Shown here one piece after another: positions 25,860 to 34,500 of a DNA stretch of 64,000 nucleotides. Position 1 is the first letter of the stretch; every line of letters starts with the position of its first letter. Made by a program: the position numbers and the translations under genes. The notes below the pieces were generated by a model. The model saw nothing but the letters and a program-made list of their open reading frames with translations. It made no database searches and was not told the origin of the DNA. Origin of the DNA: Mycolicibacterium novocastrense (GTDB taxonomy: Bacteria > Actinomycetota > Actinomycetes > Mycobacteriales > Mycobacteriaceae); contig NZ_BCTA01000103.1 in the NCBI RefSeq assembly GCF_001570485.1, forward strand, positions 1 to 64,000, given 5' to 3'.

Positions 25860-27049
25860 CCGAAACCCTCGTCCTGCGCTTCGCCGACGTCGGGGTGGCG
25901 ACGTACGCGGCCCTGCGGGTCGTCGGCGACCCGTCGCGAACCGTCACCTGGGTGGTCGAACAGCCGGATCTCGTTGTAGCCGAGCAGCGACTGGCCGAGG
26001 CCCTGCCCGACCCGATCGGCACCGAGAACCGTCGCGACGCGCTCGACCGCGCGATCACCAGGGGAGAATTCGCCTCGCCTGCCACCGAATTCGATCTCGC
26101 CCGCGCGCTGGGCACCCGGCTGATCGCGCCGGCCGGCTGGCAGCTGCTCGTCGAGCATGTGGCGTCACCACGCGCGACACTGTTCGTCTCGCCGAGCGCA
26201 CGGTTGGCCAGGACGCCCTGGGGCCTGCTGGCATCGCCGGACGACGACGGCACCCGGCTGATGGAACTGGCCGAGGTCATGATGGCCGTGCCTCCCAACA
26301 TCGTCAATTCGCCGCGGGCTCCGGTGGATTGGAGCGACAGCGGCGACAAGCCCGTTCTGTTGGTGCTGGACCCGCGCGTTCCCGGTCAACGCCCGGACGC
26401 GGCGTTGGGCTCCGTGCTCGGCAGACCGTCGCCCGATACCGTCCTGGCGCGGCATTTCGCCGGTCTGGCCGCCCGTCGCGCCGTGCTGCCGGACGTGACG
26501 GGCGCAGTCGAGCTGTTCCGGCGCACCGACGCCGACCGGGGTTGGCTGGCCGGTCAACTCGCCCGGCACCCCGGCCGCATGGTGTACGTCGGGCACGCCA
26601 CGGCCGCCGACGGCGACGCCGGCCACGCGGACCGCGCCGCACTGCACCTCGCCGAAGAACGGCCGCTCACCGCGGGCGAGCTCATGACGGCGAGATTGCC
26701 TTTCCCTCCGCGGGTTGCGCTGCTGGCGTGCGCATCCGGCGGGGACTATCAGTTCGACGAGGCCAGCGGGCTGGTGGCGGCGATGACCCTGGGTGGCGCC
26801 CAACTGGTCACCGCCACGTTGTGGTCGTTACCGACGACCGCGGGCTATCGGCAGTTCGCCGAATCCGATGCCGACCCGATGAGCGAGACGATCGTCGCCG
26901 TCGACTGCGCCCATGAGGCCGATGAGGCCGGCCGCGCGGTCAACCGCTGGCAGCGGCAACGGATGCGCGACTGGCGCGGCGGCGATCTGACCGCCAGCCC
27001 GCTGTACTGGGCGGCGCTGGCCAGCTTCGCCGTCGACGGCGCGCGCTGA
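25850..27049 (+). CDS. CHAT-domain caspase-like protease
   Basis: CHAT proteins are clan CD cysteine proteases related to caspases and separase. This 399-residue protein has the catalytic dyad: His249 in RMVYVGHATAADG and Cys294 in RVALLACASGGDY. The characteristic EASGLVAAMTLGGAQLVTAT then LWSLPT, where CHAT domains read A-x-x-L-x-x-AGA-x-x-VVATLW, follows. The N-terminal 160 residues (LVLRFADVGVATYAALRVVG...) form a strand-rich region. GTG 25850 overlaps the upstream helical-repeat gene; GTG 25841 is an alternative. Its stop at 27049 touches the stop of the convergent membrane protein gene. In other bacteria CHAT proteases pair with TPR proteins in defence or regulated proteolysis; the target here is unknown. 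Confidence 0.88.
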   Translation: MALTETLVLRFADVGVATYAALRVVGDPSRTVTWVVEQPDLVVAEQRLAEALPDPIGTENRRDALDRAITRGEFASPATEFDLARALGTRLIAPAGWQLLVEHVASPRATLFVSPSARLARTPWGLLASPDDDGTRLMELAEVMMAVPPNIVNSPRAPVDWSDSGDKPVLLVLDPRVPGQRPDAALGSVLGRPSPDTVLARHFAGLAARRAVLPDVTGAVELFRRTDADRGWLAGQLARHPGRMVYVGHATAADGDAGHADRAALHLAEERPLTAGELMTARLPFPPRVALLACASGGDYQFDEASGLVAAMTLGGAQLVTATLWSLPTTAGYRQFAESDADPMSETIVAVDCAHEADEAGRAVNRWQRQRMRDWRGGDLTASPLYWAALASFAVDGAR

Positions 27050-27505
27050 TCACACCGGCGCCACACAGATCGCCACGGCGGTCTCGTCACCTGGTCGGTA
27101 GTAGGTGTCGATGATGCTGCCGGGGGAGACCTTCACGAGCGCGGACGCCGGCACCAACGCCGTCTCCCGGGCGGGAAACTGCCCCCCTCCAGGCCTTTTG
27201 ACCATCACATCCAGTTCGACCTCCCGGCAGTCCTCGAGCGCCTGCCCGGTGGGCCGCATCGCGGTGACGACGGCCCGTGATCGAGTGCCGTTGCGGATCA
27301 ACTCGAGTCGGTCGCAGGTGAGCAGGCCTTTGCGCACCATCGTCCGGTCGAACTCCGCTCGCGCGGCGAGGATGTCCTCCGCCGTGGCCAGACGCTCGTC
27401 GGCCTCGCCGGACTCCACACGCGAGAGCTTCCAAGCGGGTAGTAACGAAGCGGCCGTCGTACCGATGTAGACGATGCAGACGAACGCGAACAGCGCAGTG
27501 AACAT
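27050..27505 (-). CDS. Small single-pass membrane protein next to CHAT
   Basis: A 151-residue protein with one N-terminal transmembrane helix (TALFAFVCIVYIGTTAASLL) and a soluble part. The second half reads SRAVVTAMRPTGQALEDC, VELDVMVKRPGGGQFPARE and a terminal PGSIIDTYYRPGDETAVAI, a beta-rich pattern seen in actinobacterial membrane proteins of unknown function. It is convergent with the CHAT gene with zero bases between the stops, and divergent from the 434-residue gene at 27591. ATG 27505 is the only reasonable start. Function unknown; the topology would place the domain in the cytoplasm or periplasm equally. Confidence 0.7.
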   Translation of the reverse strand: MFTALFAFVCIVYIGTTAASLLPAWKLSRVESGEADERLATAEDILAARAEFDRTMVRKGLLTCDRLELIRNGTRSRAVVTAMRPTGQALEDCREVELDVMVKRPGGGQFPARETALVPASALVKVSPGSIIDTYYRPGDETAVAICVAPV

Positions 27506-27578
27506 GACCTAAAGGGTCGGACGGGCGTGCCGCTACCGAACCCAACTTTCCTGCTGTCCACAATCGCCGACGTACTTC

Positions 27579-27584
27579 TATCCT
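27579..27584 (+). promoter_or_regulatory. -10 element for a leaderless transcript
   Basis: TATCCT fits the TANNNT consensus and ends six bases before ATG 27591. Transcription should therefore begin at or next to the A of the start codon. No Shine-Dalgarno sequence precedes the ATG, consistent with leaderless translation as common in mycobacteria. Confidence 0.65.
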
Positions 27585-27590
27585 GTCCTG

Positions 27591-28895
27591 ATGAGCACCG
27601 AGACGGCCGTCGCCGTCGCCCATCCGCGCCGGGCGGTCATCGACCGGGCCTGGCGTGCCATCGGGCCCGGCGTCGAGGTGCTCAGCGGTGAAGACGGCGG
27701 GCCGCTGCGGCGAACGGTGAAGCGGGTCATCGATCCGCTGGTGCTGCGGCTGCGCTCGAACACTCATTTCTCGGCGCCCTTCGTCGCGCCCGACGTGGCC
27801 GATGCGATGTACGACGCGATCGTCGGCCACGCAGCGCAACTGCGGGACACCGCGGCCTGGTTCGACGTCCTCAAACGGGAGCGGCGCCGCTTACGCATCA
27901 CCTCGGGCAATGCCCAGGAGCTTTACTTCCCGGTGTGTTTCGAGCTGGCCGTGACGAAAGGCGCTCCCTCACAACATGGTTCGGGCGCCGAGGAGGTGCT
28001 GCGCGACATCCACAGTGAACGTGACCGCACGGCGATCGAGGTACTGAACCGGTTCGTATCCGACGAGAAGGTCATCACCGAACTGGAGAAGCAACTCAGC
28101 AGCAGCTGGCGAGACGTGCGCGCGGGCAACGCAATCACCGGTCCGTTCATGGCCGGGCTGACCACGGTGCTCGGCGCCGCCGACAGCCACTCGGCCACCG
28201 CCGCGCGCCAGCGTGTGTGGCAGGCGTTGGTCGCCGACGCCGCGCCGTACAACCTCGGAGCCAAGGCCCGCAGCAGGCCGGCCGAGTTGCCGTGGTCCAT
28301 CGTGGACCTCGGTCTCAGCTCTGTTGAGCCACAACAGCGGCCGAGCGTCATCGGCAGCACGGACAACGACCGGCCCCTGAACCGCGGCGTGATCGACAGG
28401 GTGCGCGCAACGCTGCGAAGGGCCATGGACCGCGACGAGCTTCCCGACGTGCCGACGTTGTGCGCCGAAGAGGTCGACCGGGCCTGCGCGCCTTGGGGTC
28501 TGATCGGAGAGGACAAGCAAGCCACGCTGGTCGCAGGAATCGAGGTGGCGGTGCATCTCGCGCCGTTGGCCGATGTCGCCGATTCTCGCTACGAGTTGGC
28601 CCGGCAGATCCAGGCTCGGCTGCGCAAGGAGGCCTACGTGCTGCACGCGCGCCGCTACCTGGTCTCCGGCCAGCCGATCCATCCGCGCCAGCAGCAGGTG
28701 ATCGACGAGCTGGCCGCATTCGCGCGCCCCTACCTGAGCCGGTTGTGGGCCCGGCTGCACGGCCGCGATGTATGGCAGGAACCGTGTGACGACGTCGATG
28801 ACGTCCGAGCGGTGCTGGAAGGGGTGGCCCGGTCGGTCAGCCTGGACCACCGCCAGCGGATCAAGACCATGCTGGAGCTGCAGGTGGCGGGATGA
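27591..28895 (+). CDS. Unrecognised 434-residue helical protein, CHAT locus
   Basis: I do not recognise this protein. It is soluble, mostly helical, rich in Arg and Asp/Glu, with no signal peptide and no P-loop, nuclease or protease motif that I can identify. Notable segments are ITSGNAQELYFPVCFELAVT, SDEKVITELEKQLSSSWRDV and a basic C-terminal helix region (QIQARLRKEAYVLHARRYLV). It starts at a leaderless-type promoter and its stop overlaps the ATG of the next gene (ATGA), so the two are made together. It lies 542 bases downstream of the CHAT gene in the same direction, separated by one inverted small gene. Co-function with CHAT is a hypothesis. Confidence 0.7.
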   Translation: MSTETAVAVAHPRRAVIDRAWRAIGPGVEVLSGEDGGPLRRTVKRVIDPLVLRLRSNTHFSAPFVAPDVADAMYDAIVGHAAQLRDTAAWFDVLKRERRRLRITSGNAQELYFPVCFELAVTKGAPSQHGSGAEEVLRDIHSERDRTAIEVLNRFVSDEKVITELEKQLSSSWRDVRAGNAITGPFMAGLTTVLGAADSHSATAARQRVWQALVADAAPYNLGAKARSRPAELPWSIVDLGLSSVEPQQRPSVIGSTDNDRPLNRGVIDRVRATLRRAMDRDELPDVPTLCAEEVDRACAPWGLIGEDKQATLVAGIEVAVHLAPLADVADSRYELARQIQARLRKEAYVLHARRYLVSGQPIHPRQQQVIDELAAFARPYLSRLWARLHGRDVWQEPCDDVDDVRAVLEGVARSVSLDHRQRIKTMLELQVAG

Positions 28896-29971
28896 GGCTC
28901 ACGGCAGATTCGGGTCTGTGGACGACGGGACCGCTGGTGGCCCCGGCTCCGCTGGTGGCCGTGCTGGAAGTCAGCGGTGCGGTGCTGTCATGGACGGTCG
29001 ACGATTCGACGGATGCCCAGATCGCGTTCACCGATCCGGCGCGAGCCGACTGGTTGTGGCGGGTGGTCGGTGAGACCGGCCACCACGCCGTGGTCTGCGC
29101 GCTGGGTGACCGCGTCGCTGTCGACAGCGTGGAGGTGGCCGGTGTGACCCTGGTGCCCGATGCGCTTGCTCCGTTGCGTCGGCTCGCGCTCGGCCACTGG
29201 CTACGGCGCTGGTGGCCGGCGAGCCAGCGGGATGCGATCGCGACCCTGGACGGTGCGCTTTTGGACGCCGAGGTCGCGCTGTTGACCGCCGCGGCGCAGG
29301 ACTACTTCGGTGACGAAACCTTCGACTCGGAGATCACCCATCTGCTTGCCCCCCACGCGGCGGCGCTGGATGCCGCTGCGCACGAGGGCGATCCGCGGGT
29401 CACAGCGCTTGTCGAGCTGTGCCGCAACGTGGCCGACGACGTCGGAGTCGCACTCGACGCGGGCCCGGTGAGTGGCCGGCGCGCCGACTACGCACTTGCG
29501 GCAGGGGCGGATACCCACCTCCGGGGCTCCGCGGTCATCGGTGATGGCACCGACTCGCTCAACTGGGCGGCCGTACCACCAGGGGTCTTCGACGCTGCCG
29601 AGGACACCGTCACGTGGTCAATCGAAGCGACCGGCGACGGTGTGAGCGCGGTGGTGGACGTGGAGTTGACAGGGCAGGGCACCCCCCACGGCATCACCGT
29701 GCGGTTGGAGTCGGGAACCGTCGGCGGGACGGGCGTACTCGGAGCGGACGGACGTGCGTCGTTTCCCGTTGTCGACACCGACAGCACACCGATCTCCGAA
29801 ACCTTTGCCTGGAACCACGACTGGCGCGGCGCGAGGGTGGTGGTGGGCGCCGATGTCGACGAGTCGGCCCAAACCCGCGAGCGGGTGCGCGCCTTCGCTC
29901 GGTCGCGGATGGATCAACCCGGTCCGGATGCGTTCCTGGCCGAGATCCTTGCCGCCGAATCGGATTACTGA
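28892..29971 (+). CDS. Unrecognised 359-residue protein, CHAT locus
   Basis: I do not recognise this protein. The N-terminal 100 residues are strand-rich with hydrophobic turns (GPLVAPAPLVAVLEVSGAVL), the centre (about 110-190) is helical, and the last 130 residues form a beta-rich domain (DTVTWSIEATGDGVSAVVDV, HGITVRLESGTVGGTGV) ending in a helix (SRMDQPGPDAFLAEILAAE). No signal peptide or transmembrane helix is seen. ATG 28892 overlaps the upstream stop (ATGA), so translation is coupled. Its end overlaps by 7 bases with the convergent small acidic-protein gene. The beta domain looks like a binding rather than catalytic module, but that is a guess from composition. Confidence 0.7.
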   Translation: MRLTADSGLWTTGPLVAPAPLVAVLEVSGAVLSWTVDDSTDAQIAFTDPARADWLWRVVGETGHHAVVCALGDRVAVDSVEVAGVTLVPDALAPLRRLALGHWLRRWWPASQRDAIATLDGALLDAEVALLTAAAQDYFGDETFDSEITHLLAPHAAALDAAAHEGDPRVTALVELCRNVADDVGVALDAGPVSGRRADYALAAGADTHLRGSAVIGDGTDSLNWAAVPPGVFDAAEDTVTWSIEATGDGVSAVVDVELTGQGTPHGITVRLESGTVGGTGVLGADGRASFPVVDTDSTPISETFAWNHDWRGARVVVGADVDESAQTRERVRAFARSRMDQPGPDAFLAEILAAESDY

Positions 29972-30291
29972 GACTCGTCGGACTGTTTGCGCATCTGCTC
30001 GCGGATCTGTTCCAGGCGCTCGGCGGCCGCCCGCTGCCGCTCGTCGTACTGCTCGGCGACGCTTCGACCTTCGGGGGTTTCGGCCGCGAGTTCGGACGCG
30101 CCGATCGCGGTGCCGTAGCGGGTCTCGATCTTCTCGCGCACGGCGTCGAAGGTCGGCACACCACCGGGGGTGTAGCCGCTGTCGACCGGCTCGACCGGAG
30201 TGGTGGACTCAGGTTTCGGCTCCACGACTTCCGCGTCGACGGCGGGTTCCTGATCCTGTTCCGGAGTGGTGTCGCCCGGCATGCCGTTCAC
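29965..30291 (-). CDS. Small acidic protein, possibly Rv1638A-like
   Basis: A 108-residue hydrophilic protein. The first 45 residues are disordered, rich in Glu, Pro and Asp; the rest holds FDAVREKIETRYGTAIGA and a charged coiled-coil-like end (YDERQRAAAERLEQIREQMR). There is no signal peptide. M. tuberculosis has a small gene, Rv1638A, between uvrA and Rv1639c, and this may be its counterpart; the match is by position and size only. GTG 30291 or ATG 30282 could start it. Function unknown. Confidence 0.7.
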   Translation of the reverse strand: MNGMPGDTTPEQDQEPAVDAEVVEPKPESTTPVEPVDSGYTPGGVPTFDAVREKIETRYGTAIGASELAAETPEGRSVAEQYDERQRAAAERLEQIREQMRKQSDESQ

Positions 30292-30398
30292 GGTACCCGC
30301 CCGCCCCTCACGACGGTTATGGCAATTTTGACGAAAGCCCCGCGTTGCTTGTACGACGCGCGTAGCGTCTTGCCGTCATCACGGCGAAGGGAGCCACC

Positions 30399-30695
30399 AT
30401 GCGCGGCGGCATCATTTTCTCAGCGGTTGTCGGCGTCGCCATGGCGCTCGGCACCGCCGCACCGGCCTTGGCCGACGAGACCGACGACATCTTCGTCTCG
30501 GTGCTCGAGGGCGAAGGGATCCCGTTCTCGACCCCCAAGGACGCAATCAGCCTTGCCCACGCGGTCTGTGATTACGTGGCCGCCGGGCAGAAACCTGAAC
30601 AGGTTGCGGTCGAGATCAGTGAACCTGCCAACTGGACCCTGGAGCAGAGCGGGTTCTTCGTCGGCGCCGCGACCCAGTCGTACTGTCCGTCGTAG
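30399..30695 (+). CDS. Secreted DUF732 protein
   Basis: A 98-residue exported protein with signal peptide MRGGIIFSAVVGVAMALGTA cut near PALA-DETDD. The mature part has the DUF732 pattern: FVSVLEGEGIPFSTPKDAIS, LAHAVCDYVAAGQ and a C-terminal FFVGAATQSYC, the two Cys forming the family disulfide. GAAGGGAG lies 6 bases before ATG 30399. DUF732 proteins are abundant in mycobacteria and of unknown function. A possible -10 (TAGCGT, 30363-30368) is present. It is unlikely to be coupled to the dipeptidase 44 bases downstream, but co-transcription is possible. Confidence 0.9.
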   Translation: MRGGIIFSAVVGVAMALGTAAPALADETDDIFVSVLEGEGIPFSTPKDAISLAHAVCDYVAAGQKPEQVAVEISEPANWTLEQSGFFVGAATQSYCPS

Positions 30696-30720
30696 CTCAG
30701 TCGTAGCTCCGTTCAACTGG

Positions 30721-30737
30721 GCGGGAAGGCTTCCCGC
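30721..30737. repeat. Palindrome GCGGGAAGGCTTCCCGC covering a ribosome-binding site
   Basis: A perfect 17-base palindrome (8-base arms around the central base) includes GGAAGG, the likely Shine-Dalgarno of the dipeptidase gene that starts at 30739. In RNA it could fold and mask that site, but a hairpin with a loop this short is not certain to form. Confidence 0.45.
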
Positions 30738-30738
30738 C

Positions 30739-31542
30739 GTGTTGCAATGGAGCGTGCACAGAATCACGGGAACCCTCGCCGTCGGTCTTCTGGCCGCGAT
30801 CATCACTGTGCCGCCCGCCGCGGGACAATCGGAACCGACAGCACCTGCCGACTTCGTCTCACTGAGCGACGTGGCCCCGACGATCCTGCAGGACATCCGC
30901 TACCGCACCCCGCACAACTTCGTCGGTGACCCGATCGACGGATACCGCGCGCCGGTGTGCATCCTGACCCGTCCGACGGCCGAGGCGCTGGCCCGCGCAC
31001 AACAAGACTTCCTCGAACGCGGCCTGTCTCTGAAGGTATACGACTGCTACCGACCGCAGCGCGCAGTCGACGAATTCGTTGCATGGGCGAACAATCCACT
31101 CGACCAGCGGATGAAGGCCGAGTTCTATCCCCGGGTCGACAAGTCGCGGTTGTTCGCCGACGGCTACATCGCCGACCAGTCTGGGCATACGCGCGGCAGC
31201 ACCGTCGATCTCACCCTGGTGCCGCTGCCCGCGGCAACGACGCCGCCTTATGTACCCGGCGCGCCGCTGGTGGACTGCGCCGCACCGCAGGCAGAACGCT
31301 TCCCGGACAACAGTATTGACATGGGTACCGGTTATGACTGCTTCGACACCCTCGCCAACACGCTCGACGCGCGTGTCCAAGGCCCGCAACTGCAGAACCG
31401 GCTGCTCTTGAAGAAGGGCTTGCAGAAGCACGGGCTGCAGAACTACGAAAAGGAATGGTGGCACTACACGTTCAAGCCGGAGCCGTACCCGGACAGCTAC
31501 TTCGACTTCCCGGTCGACGCGTCCTCGCTGACAGGAGGCTGA
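30739..31542 (+). CDS. Exported D-Ala-D-Ala dipeptidase, VanX/DdpX family
   Basis: A peptidase M15D that hydrolyses D-alanyl-D-alanine. The N-terminus VHRITGTLAVGLLAAIITVP cut near AAGQS is a signal peptide, so it acts outside the membrane, unlike cytoplasmic VanX of resistance clusters. Zinc and catalytic residues are intact: SGHTRGSTVDL (His and Asp ligands) and KEWWHYTF (catalytic Glu, His ligand); the YDCYRPQRAV segment supplies the substrate-binding Arg. An insert with two Cys (VDCAAPQ, GYDCFD) lies between the motifs. GTG 30739 is nine bases after GGGAAGG; TTG 30742 or GTG 30754 are alternatives. A role in peptidoglycan D-Ala-D-Ala recycling is likely. No van regulators are near. Confidence 0.9.
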   Translation: MLQWSVHRITGTLAVGLLAAIITVPPAAGQSEPTAPADFVSLSDVAPTILQDIRYRTPHNFVGDPIDGYRAPVCILTRPTAEALARAQQDFLERGLSLKVYDCYRPQRAVDEFVAWANNPLDQRMKAEFYPRVDKSRLFADGYIADQSGHTRGSTVDLTLVPLPAATTPPYVPGAPLVDCAAPQAERFPDNSIDMGTGYDCFDTLANTLDARVQGPQLQNRLLLKKGLQKHGLQNYEKEWWHYTFKPEPYPDSYFDFPVDASSLTGG

Positions 31543-31552
31543 CGCGCTTCTG

Positions 31553-34500
31553 TCATCGAGGTTTGGCCAACGGGAACGGAAGCGTCTCGCGAATGCTGCG
31601 CCCCGTGATCAACATGACGACGCGGTCCACGCCCATACCCAATCCGCCCGTGGGCGGCATCGCGTATTCCATCGCCTGCAGGAAGTCCTCGTCGAGTTCC
31701 ATCGCCTCCGGATCGCCGCCCGCGGCCAGCAGGGACTGCTCCTGCAATCGGCGGCGCTGTTCGACCGGATCGGTGAGTTCGCTGTAGGCGGTGCCGAGTT
31801 CGACGCCCCACGCCACCAGGTCCCACCGCTCTGCGACGCCGGGGATGCTGCGGTGCGGACGGGTCAGCGGTGAGACCGACGTCGGGAAGTCCTTGTAGAA
31901 CGTCGGCGACTCGGTGCGGTCCTCGACCAGCCGCTCATAGAGTTCCAGCACCACCGCACCTGCGTCCCAGTGCGTGAGGTATGGAATGGCAGCGGCGTCA
32001 CACAGTTTGCGCAACCGCGGCAACTCGGTTTCGGGGCCGATTTGCTCACCGAGGGCTTCGGACACGGCGTCGTGCACCGTCTTGACCGTCCACTGACCGG
32101 AGATGTCGACGGGCTCGAGCCCACCGCCTTGCTGGGGCCGGTAGAACACCTGCGCACCGTTGGCGGCCTCGGCGGCGTTCTGGATCAGCTGCCGGCAACC
32201 GTCGATCCAGACGTTGTAATCCGCGTGCGCCTGATAGGCCTCCAACAACGTGAATTCGGGGTTGTGGCTGAAGTCGACGCCCTCGTTGCGAAACGCCCTG
32301 CCCAGCTCGAAAACTCGCTCGACACCGCCCACGCAGAGCCGCTTGAGGTACAGCTCGGGAGCGATCCGCAGGTAGAGGTCCAGGTCGTAGGCGTTGATGT
32401 GGGTGAGGAACGGCCGGGCGTTCGCGCCACCGTGGATCTGTTGCAGTATCGGCGTCTCGACCTCGAGAAACCCCTTGGCCACCAGGGTTTCCCGAATCGC
32501 GTGCAACACGCCGCTGCGCGCGCGGATGAGATCGCGAGCCTCGGTGTTGATCGCCAGGTCGACGTAGCGGGCGCGCACGCGCGCTTCCTGGTCGGTCAAC
32601 CCCTTCCACTTGTCGGGGAGCGGGCGCAGGCATTTGCCGATCATCCGCCAGTCACGCACCAGAAGGGAACGGGTGCCCTTCTTGCTGAAACCCATCGTGC
32701 CCGACACCTCGATGAGGTCACCGAGATCGATGGCATGCGTGAAGTCCGCCGTCGTCGCCGATTCGAGCAACGAATTGTCCAACAACAACTGGACTTCGCC
32801 GGACCAGTCGCGCAGCTGGGCGAACAACACGCCGCCGTAGTCGCGGCTGCGCAGCACCCGGCCCGCCACCGTCACCGGAATGTCGTCGTCGGCGTCGATC
32901 GCCTCGGCGATGGTGTGCGACGGTGGCGTACCGACGGGATAGGCGTCGGTCCCGTTGTCCTGCAACGCCTTCAGCTTGGCCATGCGCACCCGCACCTGTT
33001 CGGGCAGCCGCGGCTCGTCGGCATCGGGCAGGTCGGCCGCCAACCCGCTGAGATCGGGGGCCGTACCGTCGGGGTGCAGCAGCCCGGTCGCCATCAGGTT
33101 CTGCGGCACCGCGGTGTGGTGACCGGTGTGCGGCTGCTCGTGACGCCGCGAAAAGGGCAGCACCAGAAACCCTTCGGCGATCACCGAGGCCACCCCGACC
33201 CGGGGCACCAGTCGGGCGTCGTCGTAGCAGGCGTAGCGCGGCACCCATTCCGGTTGGTATTTCATGTTCGAGCGGTACAGCGTCTCGAGCTGCCACCACC
33301 GGGAGAAGAACACCAGCAGGCTGCGCCACAGCCGCGCGACCGGGCCCGCCCCGAGCTGGGCGCCCTGTTCGAACGCCGAGCGGAACATGGCGAAGTTCAA
33401 CGAGATCCGCGTGATGCCGATGTCCTCGGCCTGCATGCACAGTTCGCTGACCATCAATTCGATGGTGCCGTTGGGGGAGTGGGGTGCACGGCGCATCAGG
33501 TCCAGCGAGACGCCGTTGGTGCCCCACGGAACCAACGACAGCATGGCGACGACTTGGGCCTCGTTCTGGACCGCCTCGACCAGAAGGCAGTCGCCGTCGG
33601 CAGGGTCGCCGAGCCGGCCCAGCGCCATCGAGAAGCCGCGCTCGTCGTCGGTGTCGCGCCAGGCGTCGGCGCGGGCGATGACATCGGCCATCTCCTCGGC
33701 GCCCAGATCGCGGTGCCTGCGGATGCGCACACTGACGCCCGCACGCCGCGCCCGGGTCACGGCCTGCCGGACCGCGCGCATGTCCGGTCCGGACAGCCGG
33801 AAGTTGTCGGGATGCAGAATGGCCTCGTCGCCGAGTTGCAGGGCGTTGAGCCCGGCCTCACGGAACGCCTCGGCGCCGGCCGAACTCGCGCCCATCACCC
33901 CGGGGGCCCAGCCGTAGCTCTGACACAGCGCGAGCCACGCCTCGATCGCCGCCGGCCACGCCTTGGGATCACCGACCGGGTCCCCGCTCGCCAGGCACAC
34001 ACCGACTTCCACGCGGTAAGTGATCGCGGCACGCCCATTGGGCGCGAACACCACCGCCTTGTCGCGGCGCGTGGCGAAATAACCGAGGGAGTCGTTCTTG
34101 CCGAACAACTCCAGCAGACCCCGCAGTGCGGATTCGTCCTCGCCGGTCAGCGCGTTCTCGGCGCGCTGGGACTGGAACAGCACGATCGCCGCGACCATCA
34201 GGGCCAGTGCGCCGAAAAGCCCGAGCACCGCGTTGATCAGGACATGCGGATGGCCGGTGAAATTCGAGGAGTCCGCGCCCGCGAACGCGCTGACCCGGTT
34301 GAGCGCGTACCAGAACCGGTCGTCGCGGCTCAGCGTGCCCGGGAACAGTTCGAGCAGACCCCAGCCGATCAGGGTGCCGATCGCCATCCCCGCGACCAGC
34401 ACGAGCGCCGCCTTGAGCAGGGCGCCGCGGCGCACCTTCGCCCAGAACTCGCCCCGAGCCAACAGCAGGAACAGGATCGCGGCGACATGGAAGACCAGTC

